From positions 129,301,799 to 129,365,798 of the forward strand of contig OW121740.1 of the NCBI GenBank assembly GCA_933228675.1: a DNA stretch of 64,000 nucleotides. Reading direction: 5' to 3'. This document shows, one piece after another, positions 1 to 12,650 of the stretch. A model generated the notes under the pieces. The model did not search any database. It was given only the letters and a program-made list of their open reading frames with translations, and was not told where the DNA came from. Each line of letters begins with the position of its first letter. Positions within the stretch are counted from its first letter, which is position 1. This DNA comes from Stomorhina lunata. Its lineage: Eukaryota; Arthropoda; Insecta; Diptera; Rhiniidae. A program made the translations under genes and the position numbers.

Positions 1-20
1 TCTTCTTCTTCTTCTTCTTC
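1..20. repeat. (TTC)n microsatellite at window edge
   Basis: A pure TTC trinucleotide run that starts at the first base of the window, so its true length is unknown. Confidence 0.9.
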
Positions 21-984
21 CAATAATACTTGAGGGATGTTTTTTCCGGAATTCTTAACGGTTTTCTTACTATTTTTAGGGTCAAACACTCTTTCTTTAT
101 ACTCACGTATTTGTTTTTTTTAATTTTCTTTTAAAATATCTCTTTGAACAACTCATTTTTTTAAATTTACCTTTTAAACTTTTTATATATTTTTTTATTG
201 TTTTTATATTTTATATTTTTTCACTCACAAGCTTCACAAAAATCAAAGCACACTTTAATACAAAAAGACAAAATGGTCGTAGGCTTGCCAAATTGCTTAT
301 TTTGTAACTGTTGGTCGTAGGCTTGCCAAATTACCTATTTTGTAACTGAATTTCTAAAGTGTTTTAACTAATGTAGCAATCCTTTTTAAAAGAGAAAAGC
401 GAATAAATAAAAAAACGTTTTGTATTTAAGTATTTTATTCTTATATATAATATAAAAATAGAACAAAATATACTTAAATAAATTTAATTTTAAAAGCAGT
501 TAAACTAGACTTTGGAACTTAAAGATGAAAAAATATCAACTTTAATCCTCGATATTTCTGTTATGTTTAAAGATTTTGGCTCACTATTAGTTCAAAATGA
601 AAGCTTTAAAGGTTAGCTACTTACGTATATATACCATTGTATTTTGGAACTTTAAAGCACTATTTCTCGCAAATCAAAAATTTCCAACCAAAAATTTTTA
701 GATTATTATTCTTAAAATTAAAAGTTCTTTATGGGCTATACAAATTTTTAAGATCGGTGCAGTTCAGCTGAACTAGAATTAAGCCCAAAATTCTATCGAT
801 CTGCAAGTGGTGCACTAAAACTACTTCGAGTACTAGTACTTTTCTACTAAAGCTTTAACTACGTTTGTACTAGTTCTTGATGTAGTAGAAAACTACTAGT
901 AACTTTTAGACAATTGACACTCAATCTCCTACAGGGTATACAGACAAATATTTTGGTCCAAGGACGATTACTATAATTTTTCCC
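21..984. other. AT-rich DNA without a gene
   Basis: Apart from the small duplication at 274-349 I see no gene. Around 830-900 there are inverted motifs (agtacttttctacta and a near complement) that could fold as a weak hairpin. Stop codons are dense in all frames. Confidence 0.6.
274..349. repeat. 38-bp tandem duplication
   Basis: Two adjacent 38-bp copies, 274-311 and 312-349, each starting TGGTCGTAGGCTTGCC and ending TTTGTAACTG. They differ at only a few positions, so the duplication is fairly recent. Confidence 0.9.
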
Positions 985-1720
985 GAAATCGGTAACAATT
1001 TCGTGTACCTCCCATAGAGATGCCTTCACGGAATTTGTTATGTTACTTCAATATTTCCTTAGGTGTATTTTTATTATGGCTTTTTATTTCGTTGAACTTT
1101 TCGGTCAGAACGCACTAAATGAGACAAAAATCTCTAAGACGCTCATAAATCTGAATATATTGAGAATTTTGAGTTTATTTTTCTCATTTGACCCTAGCTC
1201 TCATATAAGTCCTAATGACGGAAACAGCTTAAATATATAAGTTTTGAAAAAATGTTTGTATTTAAATTTAAATCAAATACTGCCTATGTAAACTTAAGTC
1301 ACTGTATTAAATTTCGTTGAAATCGGTCCACATTTGACACAGCTCCCATACAAACCTTTCTATCAAAACGCACTAAATGATACAAAAATCACAGAAAATC
1401 TCGTTAATCTGAAGATAATGAAAATTTTAAGTTTATTTTTTGACCTGTTTTTGTAACAACTGTAATCAATTTGCCAAATTTCGAGATAATCGGTTTACAT
1501 TTGAGCCTAGCTCTCATATAAGTCCAAATGACGGAAATAGCAAACATTTTTTCAAAACTTGTATATTTAATACAAGTTTTGAGAAAATGTTTATACCTAT
1601 GATGTCAAAATTTAGCAAATATTTGTCTCTATACAGAAAAAAGAACTCATTTGCCCATACTGGTGAAGGGTATCGTATGGTCGGGCTTGACCGACTATAG
1701 CACTTTCTTACATGTTTTTT
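985..1720 (+). mobile_element. Family A dispersed element, 5'-truncated and rearranged
   Basis: It matches the 3' two thirds of the roughly 0.8-kb family A repeat seen complete at 40254-41050 and 58134-58897. Shared blocks include 'acctcccata', 'aatcggtccacatttga', 'agctcccatacaaac' and the terminal hairpin GTCGGGCTTGACCGAC followed by TATAGCACTTTCTTAC. An internal block (cattTGACCCTAGCTCTCATATAAGTC through the AAGTTTTGA stretch) occurs twice, near 1188-1250 and 1503-1590, so the copy is composite. The short open frames here are not conserved between copies. Confidence 0.75.
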
Positions 1721-3244
1721 GTTAAATACGAAAATGTGGCCAAATGTCTCTCTAGAGATATTTTCTATCGTAATCGGAAAAAACATCTACTTAAATTATA
1801 ATGTGTGAAAATATAGCCTAGATTTACGAGTAAATATGTACTTAAAACTAGTAGTTTTACTTTATTATATCATACTCAAGCAATTTATTCAAATTCAATT
1901 AACAGTTCCTATTTCGAAATTTTTTAACTAAGTGAAATATCTTTTCACCCAAAAGACCAAACATAACCCATTTTTTTTTTCCTTATCAACCAAATTAGCA
2001 AAACAATATGAAAATGTTACTAAACAAACACCTAAAGTCACACCTTTCAAATAATATAAGTAATTGTTTAATAAACAAAATAATATAAAATCTTAAAGCA
2101 AAAAAAATCATAACAAATAAAGGTATACAATATATGGTAATATAATTTTCAGCAGATTTTTTTTTTTTTTTTTTGTTTGTTTGTTGGTTACCACAATCTA
2201 TGACATTTATTGTTCAAAATGTTCGGGAATAGATCGATAAAAGAGAGTGGAGGTGTAGGCAACTAAGGTTGCTAAAAAACACGGCTGGCTTGGCAGCTTT
2301 AGAGCAACATTTGTTGGGTTAAGTGTTTAAAAAATAATCAAAGATTATGTAAAACTTGTGAACAGAAATGAAAAAATCGGGCGTTATAAAACACAATTAT
2401 ATTTTGGTTATGGTTTTTTTTTCGTTTTTTTGAAAAAGTTAAAAAACATTTTTGTAATGATTTGAAATAAAAATTGAAATTGAATCAATTTATCCATAAC
2501 CGAAAACAATCATATCAATAACCAAATTAAACAACTTTTTTTTATAATTCATTTTTTTTTTCTTGCAACAGTAGCTTTTGATTGAAGGTTAAAACCAGCC
2601 AAAATGATTTGAAACAATTTCTGAGTTTTATTGAGTGAATTTTTAATTTATTTTGTAAATTCTCAGGTTATTGCACATGTGGGCGCCTTTTAAATAGTTT
2701 GGTTGTATTTTGTCAAAATTTGCTACAGCTTTTGTTTGAACAAAAACGTTATGGATTAAGGTCACATAAACGATAGTGTCGCGACGGAATAACCATTCAA
2801 GCACCTTAACTTTGTTATAACACTGGCCAACAAGAGAAATTACTTTGAAGTCTAATTATTAAATTGCGATGTATTATGGCTCCCTAAAACACCCAAAATT
2901 AAAAATTCTATGTATACAAGTTTTATTCTAAAACTACGGATTTTCACAGAGGTCGTTCTATTGATTTCATCATATCTTCGGAATGGCTTATCTAAATTCA
3001 TTGAAAGAAGCCCCGACGGATTCACCACAAAATTTGCTTTAATCCTTAATAAAAACAATTTTTTCATATGGTCAACGGTTGTGGAGTTTTTCACATAAAA
3101 ATGTAAACCAATTTTTATTTTTGAAAATCGAAAAATTTTTATTTTTCAAATATTCATAATAAATCGAAGAAAAATTTTGGTTTTATTGACAATAAATTGA
3201 AAATTAGCAAACATTTTTCATATGAAAAATTAAAGAATTAAAAA
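1721..3244. other. AT-rich DNA without a gene
   Basis: No coding signal. It holds a run of about 18 T at 2157-2174. The overlapping open frames at 2852-3098 on opposite strands have no recognisable protein content. Confidence 0.6.
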
Positions 3245-4052
3245 AACAAGTAAGAAAGTGCTATAATCTATCAAGCCCAACCATACGATATCCTTCACAA
3301 CTGATGGCAAAGGTGTTCTTTTTCTGTATAAAGGCAAATATTTGCTAAATCTTGCCATCATACAAAAATGTTCTCAAAACTTATATATTTAAGCTGTTTC
3401 CGTCATTTAGACTTATATGAGAGCTAGGGTCAAATGTGGACCGATAATCTTGAAATTTTGGCAAATTGATTACAATTTTTACAAAAATAAGCTAAAATTC
3501 TTATTAAATTCAGATTTACAAGCGTTTTAGTGATTTTGGTGTCATTTGGTGCGTTTTGATAGAAGCGTTTGTATGGGAGCTATGATCACATGTGAACCGA
3601 CTTCAACGAAATTTGGTACAGTTATTTAGGTTTACATAAAAGGTCTCTGTTTTAAATTTCATGAAAAACTATTCATAATTGTGGCCAAACTATGAGTTCC
3701 GGGAAGTGGGACCTATGGGAGGTACCATATAAAATAAACCGATTTTGACCAATTTTAATAACCATGGTCCCACTATCCAAAAAATGATCTCTGGCAAATT
3801 TCATCAAATTATCTTTAGAATTGCGACCTGTACTTTGATTATATGGTTTACATGGGGGTCCATCCAGCCAGACGGACAGATAGACGGACTGAAGGACGGA
3901 TGGACTGAAATCGCAAAATCGACTCGGAAAGTGTTTCAAAGCCTATTAGTACACTAAAAGTTGGGTCTAAGACAAATATTTCTATGCGTTACTTACGTCA
4001 GCACAAACTTATAATACCCTTTATATCTATGGTAGTGAAGGGTATAATAATG
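3245..4052 (-). mobile_element. Family A dispersed element, near full length
   Basis: On the + strand it begins ACAAGTAAGAAAGTGCTATA and has a degraded version of the hairpin GTCGGTCAAGCCCGAC. It ends with a GGTAGTGAAGGGTATAATAATG palindromic region, the mirror of the start of the + oriented copies. It carries the proto-microsatellite GACGGACAGATAGACGGAC near 3875-3900 followed by AAATCGACTCGGAAAGTG. GTCC/GTCT-rich cores and hairpin ends resemble dipteran mini-me/DINE-1 type non-autonomous elements; that family assignment is inference. The open frames at 3673-3957 are chance frames in the repeat. Confidence 0.8.
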
Positions 4053-5221
4053 TATCCATAGAATTTTAAATCTCGACCGTTTTTATAATGAAGAGACCTC
4101 AACAAATAACCACAAAATAAAGTGATGGTCAATTGCAATGCAAAAAGTTTCATTTTGTCGAGTAGTGTAATCAATAAACCATGAAATTGTCTTTTAAATT
4201 TTTTTTCTAAATTTCAAATTCATCAATTTCAAAGCCTGGCTACTACTTGAGTTTCAATTTAATTATTTTGACAATTATCTCAATGATTTATTAAGTTTTA
4301 TAGAAATTTTGATAGTAATTGAAATTGTTTTTTTTGTTTGCTTTAAATCAACCTTAATTCATTTTAAAAAGAATTCATACAGAAAAAAATCTATATAAGT
4401 AAATTTTCTTTATATTCAATTCATATGATTTGTGGTTTCTTAAAATAATTTATTACAACTTTCTAAAATCTCAAAGAATTTTGCTAGCTTTTTGTACGGC
4501 CAAATAGTAAACTAATCAAATAACCAATTCATCCTAATATTTGCTTAGAAATCATGAATATGCTAATTCTTTTAAGTTTTTTTTTATATCTTAATCTTGT
4601 TCTCATTTTCAAGCCAAGAAGGTAGAATTTCTGTTCAAAAACTAGAATCTGCGTTCAAACCACAACTCATCAACGCAAAGCCCCCACCGCAACTTGAATT
4701 TGTTAATAAAATTTGTAAAAAAAAAATTTCCAATCTAATGACCATTAAAAATTTTAGTTTTTTAATTTATAGTTGATATTAAAAAGGCGTTTCTGAAATA
4801 TATTTTATTATACTATTCTCGAAAACAATAGTTTAGAAATTTAAGTCAACAAATTATTTTTTCTGCTTTAAGCTGACATAAATTTGCTTCTATAAAGCCG
4901 CTAATTAATTCGAATTATGCAAATTTTATTTTGATTGTTTTTAAAATATTGTAACATCTTTTGTTTAAAAAAAGTTCATTGACTTTTTGTGTTTTTTGTA
5001 AACAAAATATTGGTGAAAGATTTATGTTAGCAAAAATTTAAAAGAAGTCTTAAAAAAATTAAATTTTGATATAAAAATCGTTTTAATTTCCGGTCTAAAA
5101 ATTTCTAAAATTACATCTTCATACATTCTAAAAAGTAAAAGCACAGGGAAGTGGACCTCTTAAAATTTAGAATTAAATAAATGGTTTAAAAACAACAACA
5201 ATAAAAGTATTATATTCATTT
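4053..5221. other. AT-rich DNA without a gene
   Basis: I see no gene, RNA or clear repeat here, only A/T-rich sequence with short A and T runs. Confidence 0.55.
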
Positions 5222-5606
5222 CATATTTATACAGAAAAATGTTTATCAAAAAATAACAAAATTGTCGGGATATAAATATTATTGAAAAAAGAAATTATAT
5301 TCACATTTGATCCTTATCGATTACATTTATTTGTTAATGTAAGAGACAATTTATTGATAAAAGCCAAAAAATGTTTGCGGGGAATGGTTGGTTAGGCCAT
5401 CTCTTCAGGAGGAGTATCCTTACTTTTAGAAAGATCGAAATCTCATATTATTACTTACTTTTCAAGCACTTCTTCTGTTATCCTTGACTCCCAGTGGAGC
5501 ATAGGGCCTCAAAGCACAATCTTTACGAATTATGTTTATAAACCATGAGCTCAGATTGTCGACTGAACAAAACACAAACATTTTTCGGTTTTCTTCTTAG
5601 GGATAT
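5222..5606 (+). repeat. 'TTGTCGGG' core repeat, copy 1
   Basis: The sequence ACAAAATTGTCGGGATATAA, then CACATTTGATCC, TTACATTTATTTGTTAATGT, ATGTTTGCGGGG and GGTTGGTTAGGCCATCTCTT, ending near CGACTGAACAAAACACAAAC. The same order recurs at 6045-6285, in both arms of the inverted repeat around 6648, and on the - strand at 26115-26262, each time next to a 31-bp array. It contains a passage at 5468-5511 (CTTCTTCTGTTATCC...CCAGTGGA...ATAGGGCCT) that recurs at 55630-55671. It is probably a piece of a transposon that also carries the tandem arrays. Confidence 0.7.
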
Positions 5607-5611
5607 TGTAT

Positions 5612-5842
5612 AAACTGTAAAAAATTTGCCAAATTTCGAGATAATCCACATTTGATCCTAGCTCTCAAATAAGTCAAAATGACGAAAACAGCTCTAATAT
5701 ATATGAGTTTTAAGAAAACGTTTGTATGATGGCAAAATTAAGCAAATATATGTCTTTATACAGGAAAAAGAACACCTTTGACCTCACCTTTGACCTCGTA
5801 TAGTCGGGCTTGACCGACTATAACACTTTCTTACTTATTTTT
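5612..5842 (+). mobile_element. Family A element, 3' terminal fragment
   Basis: About 230 bp matching the 3' end of family A: TTTGCCAAATTTCGAGATAA, CTAGCTCTCAAATAAGTC, a GTTTGTATGATGGCAAAATT stretch and the terminal hairpin GTCGGGCTTGACCGAC followed by ACTTTCTTACTTATTTT. The 5' part is missing. Confidence 0.8.
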
Positions 5843-6044
5843 TATACAAAATTATTCATTAAAATTTTTTTTAAAGAAAAAATTTTCATAACTTTTCTAC
5901 AGAAAAAAAATTTTATTTTATTCTACTAAAATTTCAACTAAAAATTAATTTCTTTTGAAAAAATTTTTAATTAAAATTTTTCTTCAGAAAAAATTTTTGA
6001 ATGAAAATTTTTCTATAGAAAAAATTTTTAAATGAAAATTTTTC

Positions 6045-6285
6045 TTCAAAAAGAATGACTATTCGCATTTGATCACAAATCTGTTACATTTATTTATTAA
6101 TGTCACAACAGACCAATTTATTGCTAAAAAGCCAAAAATTGTTTGCGGAGAAACCAAAATTCCTCGACGCGTATCGTGGTTGGTTAGGCCATCTCTTCAG
6201 GAATTATGTTCATAAACCATAAGTAAAAGCGTAGATCATCGACTGAACAAAAACACAAACAATTTTCAGTTTTCATCTTCCTTCA
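6045..6285 (+). repeat. 'TTGTCGGG' core repeat, copy 2
   Basis: It matches copy 1 (5222-5606): GACTATTCGCATTTGATC, CTGTTACATTTATTTATTAA, AAATTGTTTGCGGAG, GGTTGGTTAGGCCATCTCTT and CGACTGAACAAAAACACAAA. It has an extra stretch AAACCAAAATTCCTCGACGC that copy 1 lacks but the 26115-26262 copy shares. About 180 bp in the middle of copy 1 is absent here. Confidence 0.75.
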
Positions 6286-6304
6286 CTTCCCACATTCTTT
6301 CCAA

Positions 6305-6998
6305 ATTTTATTAAAAAAAGTTTTCTTTGGAAATAATTTAAGTAAACATTTTTTTCATAGAAAAATTTTTGTTAATAAAATTTTTTTTTAGAAAAATTTT
6401 CATTAAATGTTTTTCTTTGTAAAAAAATTTTATTAAGAATAGTTCTTTAGAAAAAATTTTATTATAAAATATTTCTGTAAAAAAAATTTCACTTTCACTC
6501 AAAAATTTTTTCTTTAGAAAAATTTTTATTCAAAAATTTTTTCTATAGAAAAATTTTCATCAAAAAAAAACAAAATTGTCGGGAAGTAAATATTATTCAA
6601 AAAGATTGATTATTCGCATTTGATCCCAAATCTGTTACATTTATTTATTAATGTAACAGACCAATTTGGGATCAAATGTGAATAGTCATTCTTTTTGAAT
6701 AATATTTATATCCCGACAATTTTGTTATTTTTTGATGAAAATTTTTCTATAGAATAAATTTTTGAATAAAAATTTTTCTAAAGAAAAAATTTTTGAGTGA
6801 AAGTGAAATTTGTTTTACAGAAAAATTTTATAATAAAATTTTTTCTAAAGAACTATTTCTTAATACAAATTTTTTACAAAGAAAAACTTTTAATGAAAAT
6901 TTTTCTAAAAAAAAATTTTATTAACAAAAATTTTTCTATGAAAAAAATGTTTACTTAAATTATTTCCAAAGAAGACTTATTTAATAAAATTTTTTTTA
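6305..6998. repeat. Large inverted repeat (arms about 340 bp)
   Basis: The left arm (about 6305-6645) reads as the near-perfect reverse complement of the right arm (about 6650-6998). Matching landmarks are CTTTGGAAATAATTTAAGTA against TACTTAAATTATTTCCAAAG, AGTTCTTTAGAAAAAATT against its complement near 6840, and TTGTCGGG near 6580 against CCCGACAA near 6713. The centre is a smaller palindrome CTGTTACATT-tatttatt-AATGTAACAG around 6630-6660. The arms include monomers of the 31-bp array, so the inversion happened after the array formed. Confidence 0.85.
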
Positions 6999-9095
6999 CA
7001 GCGAAAATCTTTTAATAAAAATTGTTCTCTATAAAATATTTTTTAATTCAAAGTTTTCTTAAAAAAAAATTTAAAAAGAAAAAAACTAATGAAAATTTGT
7101 CTAAAGATAAAATTTTGTAATTAAACTAAAACGTTTTTTAATGAAAATTCTAAAGCATAAATTTTTGAATGAAAATGTTTCTATAGAAAAAAGTTTTTAG
7201 TGAAAATTTTTCTAAAGAAAAAATATTTTAATGGAACTTTTCCTATAGAAAGAATTAGTTAATGAAAATGTTTATACCAAAAATTTTTTTTAATGAAAAT
7301 TTTTCTAAAAAAAATTTTTTACTGGAATTTTTTCTACAGAAGAAATTTTTTAGTGAACATATTTCTAAAGAAAAAATTTTGTTTTAAACATTTTTCTATA
7401 GAAAAAATTTTTACTGAAAATTTTTCTATAGAAAAAATCTTATAGTAAAAATTTTTCGCTGTAAAATATTTTTTGATTCAAATTTTTCATTAAAAAAATC
7501 TAAAAAAAATTTTAAATGAAAGTTTTTAATAAAAATTTTTCTTAAGAAAACCTTTATAATGAATATTTTACTAAAGAAAAACATTTTTTAAAGAACATTT
7601 TTCTATAGATAAAAGTTTTTTTTTTAGCGAAAATTTTTCTTTAGAAAAAATTTCTTTAATAAAAATTTTTCTATAAAAAAATTTTGAGTGAAAATTTTTT
7701 TGTAAAAAAAAATTCTTTAAAGAAAATTTTTCTCTAAAAAAAATTTTGATTAAAAATTTTCTATAAGAAAAATTTTCGAGTAAAACTGAGAATTAAAAAA
7801 AAATTTCGATAGAAAAAAATTTTAACGGCAATTTTTGCATAAAAAGAAAGTTAAGTAAAATTTTTCTATATAAAAATTTTTTTATTGAAAATTTTAATGG
7901 ACATTTTTTTACAGAAAAAATTTTCTATAGAAAAAAGTTTTGACTGAAAATTTTTCTATAGAAAAAATTTTTGAATGAAAAATTGTTTAGAGAAAATTTT
8001 TCTATAGAATTTTTTTTTTTTTTAAATTTCTATGGAATAAATTTTTGATTGAAAATTTTTCTATAGAAAAATTTTTGAATTTCTTTATATAGTAAACATT
8101 TTTCTATAGTTTTCTATAGAAAAATTTTCACTATATAGAAAGAATTCAAAAATTTTTTTGCTATAGAAAAATTTTCAGTAAATAATTTATTGCATAGAAA
8201 AATTTTTTTATAAAAAAATTTTTTCTGTAGAAAATTTTCTCTAAACAATTTTTTATTTTAAATTTTTCAAAAAAAAAAATTTGGAATGATAATTTTTCTG
8301 TAGAAAAAATATTTTAATGAAAATTATTCTATAAAAAAAATGTTTGAGTGAAAATTAATTTTTTTTTAAAGAAAAACTTTTTTATTGAAATTTTTGTTTA
8401 AAATTTTTCTATCGAAAAAATTGTTTAATGAAAATTTTTTATAGGCAAAATTTTTAAGTGAAAATTTTTCTATAGAAAAAGCATTTGAATGAAAGGTTTT
8501 CTATAGAAAAAAATTTTTGAATCAAAATTTTTGTATTAAAAAATATTTAATTAAAATTTTTAAATGAAAATTTTTCTATAAAAAAAAATTTATTAAAATT
8601 TTAGATATATATTTTTCTAAAAAAAATTTTTTGAATGAAAATTTTTCTATAGAAAAAATTTTTAATGAAAATTTTTCTATAGAAAAACATTTTAATAAAA
8701 ATTTTTCCATAAAAAAGTTTAATTAAAATTTGTTAATGAAAATTCTTGTAAAAAAAATTTTTGTAATGAAAAGTTTTCTATAGAAAAAATTTTTAAGTAT
8801 AAATTTTTCGATAGAAAAAAAATTTCTTATGAAAATTTTTCTTTAGAAAATATTCCTAATTAAAAATTTTTCTATAAAAAAAATTTTATTGAAAATATTT
8901 CTATAGAAAAAATTTTTGAATAAACATTTTACTGTACAAACAAGTTTAGATTGAAAATTTTTCTATAAAAAAATTTTTGAGTGAAAATAACATTTTTTTC
9001 TAGAAAAAATTTTTTAATGACTATTTTGTTATTTTTTGAAAATTTTTCTATATAAAATTTTTTTTAAATGAAAATTTTTGTATAGAAAAAACTTT

Positions 9096-10403
9096 GCAAT
9101 TTTCCTTATGAAACCTTTCTTCACACTTCAAGGCTTAAACTAAAGCAAAACAATATGCCAGTCGAAAAGGAGTGTCTTTCTCTATCCATGTGCTTTGGTG
9201 TAAAATATTCGAAAATTTTAATATTTTTAATTGTGATTAATTCGGTATTTTTAGGCGCCTAATTATAAAATACCAGAAAAATAATTTCTTAATTCCTTAT
9301 ACTTTTAATTGTGAAAAATTGCTTTTAAATTTTAATTTTGAAAAAAATATATCTTTAATTTTGTAAATATATCTAAAAAATTCTATTGAAATGATTAACA
9401 TTTTTGTTCCACATGGTTAACAATTATTGATTTAAAATCGATTGCCAAACTCTAATTAACCAAATTTAAATTTTTTCTCAGACTTATGTACTTATACTCT
9501 AGAAACAATTACTTATTTTTAAAAATTTCCGTCTGTCTAATTTTTAGACCAAATGCATAAAGACCGCATTAATATGCAATACATTTTATTTATGGTTTTT
9601 AGATAAAATTTGAAAATATATAACAAATGTATGTACATTACTTAGTTTTCCTCTTATGATTTGATAACGATTTGCTAAAGTGTTGTTTTTAACATTTTTC
9701 TTATTTCTAAATATAATTTTCCAAGCTTAGATTTTTTTTTCACAAAACATTTGTGGGCCAAGAAAAAATAAGAAGAAAAATGTTAGATGCCAGTATTAGC
9801 AAAATGGCTACTGGCTACTTTATAAAATAATAATTTTACGTACCTACATAAAAATAAATTTCATATAATTTACAAAATTATGTAGATCATGCTTAAGAAA
9901 AAAATATTTTTTTAAAAAAGAAACTTTAATCTTGGAACTGGTTTTTAGTTAAAACGAAGCCAAATTCAGCTTTTGAGCCTTTTCCTTGTTAAACAAAAAG
10001 TGCTTATTTGATCGATGGTTTTCTTTTACAAAAAATTCTTATTGACCATATTTTTTTTGTTTGAAAATTATAATTTATAACTCTTATTATGCAAAAATGC
10101 AGAATAAGAAATATTCTACAATAAAAAATGTGTGTATGTAAATGGAGTCAATACTTCTTATAAGTAATTTGATTTTTTGGAACATTTATATCAGTATCAT
10201 AAATTATTGTGAAGGCATAATTTGAATACATAATTTGCTTAAAATTCCTGAATTAAGCTGACAGTAGCACCAGCGAACGTCATAATAATAATTATTGAAG
10301 TTTTTGAAAAATGTCTTTTGGATGTTAATGAACTTGTTTGGGGACTGACAGTAAATAGCTTTAAAATGTGACAGGTATATAAATGGCATATAAAGAGGGT
10401 TCC
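9096..10403. other. AT-rich DNA without a gene
   Basis: No gene seen. It contains TGTTAGATGCCAGTA near 9781, a 15-mer also present in each 579-bp unit at 32708-36578; this may be chance or a distant relation. Confidence 0.55.
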
Positions 10404-10427
10404 GACAGACAGACAGACAGACAGATA

Positions 10428-10503
<76 letters not shown>

Positions 10504-10526
10504 GGCAGGCAGGCAGACAGACAGAC

Positions 10527-10577
<51 letters not shown>

Positions 10578-10633
10578 TAGACAGACAGACAGACAGAGAG
10601 AGAGAGACAGTCAAACAGACAGACAGACAGACG
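10404..10633. repeat. (CAGA)n tetranucleotide microsatellite
   Basis: About 230 bp of CAGA/GACA repeat with scattered interruptions (GATA, GGCA, GAGA). Reading the other strand gives endless Cys-Leu-Ser-Val open frames, which are an artefact. The family A and B elements carry short GTCC/GTCT runs, so this may be an expanded core of such an element. Confidence 0.95.
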
Positions 10634-10674
10634 AACTAAATTTAAAATGATTTCGGACAATATTGCGCCAACAA

Positions 10675-10723
10675 TAGACAGACATACAGAGAGACAGATA
10701 TACAAACAGATGGACAGACAGAA
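10675..10723. repeat. Short (CAGA)n satellite remnant
   Basis: An imperfect continuation of the tetranucleotide repeat (GACAGACATACAGAGAGACA and following), separated from the main tract by about 40 bp of unique sequence. Confidence 0.8.
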
Positions 10724-11739
10724 GGAATAAGAATTCAGAATATACAATTATCAATTATGGTTTTAGAGCCGATATTAAATCAATTATCTCAAAACATTAT
10801 CATTATTATTCAAGTTTCACTTTTTTTTTAAACTCCTATCAAAATAACCCACATTCGATAATGAATAATTTCACCTCAAAAAAGAACTTTCACTTACCAA
10901 TTGTTTAATTCTTTAGCAAAGAAACAATAATTTGACACAACAAAGAAACTTTTTTAACAAATTCATGATAATTATTAGAGCTTTTAAATTTTTTTGCAAA
11001 TTTACAATTAAGATGAAACCAGCCAAGATAAATCAAAGCAATCCAACCCATGAACCGAAATTTAACAAAAAAATAAAATCTCACCAAAAACTCTTTCAAA
11101 AATCCATTACACGCTGTATTTAAATGCTTAAAATTGAAAAAATTTAACCAAATTAAGTAGACAAAAAAAAACACCCATTGCTTGCAAATCTTAGCTTAAC
11201 GAAAAAGAAACCAGATATAACAAAGAAATAAACAAAAATGATAGTGACCGCCAACAGCTAAAAAAGACATGATACCAAACAAAAAATCCCAAACGAAATT
11301 GAAACGACATTTAAAGGCACGAAGTGCAAAAAAATCACTTGTGCCATTTAAAACAGCTTCAGCCCAATTTAAGCCGAAAATTCAAAAATTTTGTTTTCAT
11401 TTTATATTCAAAGTTGATTTTGTAGCTTAAAGAATTTTTGAGTTGCACATAATTTTGCTCCTTACAAAACCGAACTATAAAAGAATTTTAGGTTAGTCTT
11501 TGCCACAAATATTTATATATGAGTTGTATCGAAAAGGTTTAGAATTGCTTGACATTTTGAGAAAAATATTTAAAAGATAACAAATTCAATTCGGTGTATT
11601 AGTCTACATAGTCATAAAGTCATAATAAAATAATACAGAAATTAAATATTTGATTTTACTTCAAGCATAATAGCACAGGTTGTGAATAGCCCTATTAGAC
11701 ATATTTTTTAACGATCAATATGATAAATCAATTTATTTA
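10724..11739. other. AT-rich DNA without a gene
   Basis: No recognisable coding or repeat content. Overlapping open frames on both strands at 10905-11174 are lysine/asparagine- or phenylalanine-rich, as expected from A/T-rich DNA. Confidence 0.55.
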
Positions 11740-12650
11740 GCTATCGTAAGCTTTTCCATAGAAAAGTTAAGTTATCGTTAACTTTTCTAGAGAAAAGTTA
11801 TGCTATCATTTACTTTTCTGCAGAAAAGTAAAGTTATCGATAACTTTTCTATAGAAAAGTGAAGTTATCGATAACTTTTCTATAGAAAAGTAAAGTTATC
11901 GATAACTTTTCTATAGAAAAGTAAAGTTATCGATGACTTTTCTATAGAAAAGTAAAGTTATATATAACTTTTCCATAGATAAGTAAAGTTATCGATATCT
12001 TTTCTATAGAAAAGTAAAGTTATCAATAACTTTTCCATAGAAAAGTAAAGTTATCGATAACTTTTCCATAGAGAAGTAAAGTTATCGATAACATTTCTAT
12101 AGAAAAGTAAAGTTATCGATAACTTTTCCATAGAAAAGTGAAGTTATCGATAACTTTTCTTTAGGAAATTTAAGCTATCGTTAACTTTTCTATAGAAAAA
12201 TTAAGCTATCATTAACTTTTCTATAGAAAAGTAATGTTATCGATAACTTTTCTATAGAAAAGTAAAGTTATCGATAACTTTTCTATAGAAAAGTTAAGTT
12301 ATCGATAACTTTTCTATAGAAAAGTAAAGTTATCGATAACTTTTCTATAGAAAAGTAAAGTTATCGATAACTTTTCTATAGAAAAGTAAAGTTATCGATA
12401 ACTTTTCTATAGAAAAGTAAAGCAATCGATAACTTTTCTATAGAAAAGTAAAGTTATCGATAACTTTTCTATAGAAAAGTAAAGTTATCGATAACTTTTC
12501 TATAGAAAAGTGAAGTTATCGATAACTTTTCTACAAAAAAGTAAAGTTATCGATAATTTTTTTATAATTTTTCTATAGAAAAGTAAAGTTATCTATAACT
12601 TTTCTATAGAAAAGCATAGTTATCTTAACTTTTATATAGAAAAATAATTT
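11740..12650. repeat. 31-bp minisatellite, TTATCGATAA + CTATAG type
   Basis: Very regular 31-bp monomers made of two interlocked palindromes: AGTTATCGATAACT and CTTTTCTATAGAAAAG. About 20 monomers contain intact or near-intact TATCGATA. Regularity is highest at 12230-12540, suggesting recent homogenisation there, with more diverged monomers at both ends. The array reads almost the same on both strands. Confidence 0.95.

Larger units (their letters stand above)
5855..9095. repeat. 31-bp minisatellite, CTATAG family (about 3.2 kb)
   Basis: A long, diverged tandem array whose typical monomer joins the dyad AATTTTTCTATAGAAAAA to a second half like TTTTTGAATGAAA, with a 31-bp period. Monomers are poorly conserved in the middle and best preserved around 7900-8000, 8460-8700 and 8930-9060. 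The array is interrupted by the core repeat at 6045-6285 and by the inverted repeat 6305-6998. No open frame of note. Confidence 0.85.

Noticed and set aside
10204..10747. Two 128-136-residue frames on the - strand with endless Cys-Leu-Ser-Val repeats
   Set aside because: They are translations of the (CAGA)n microsatellite in two phases.
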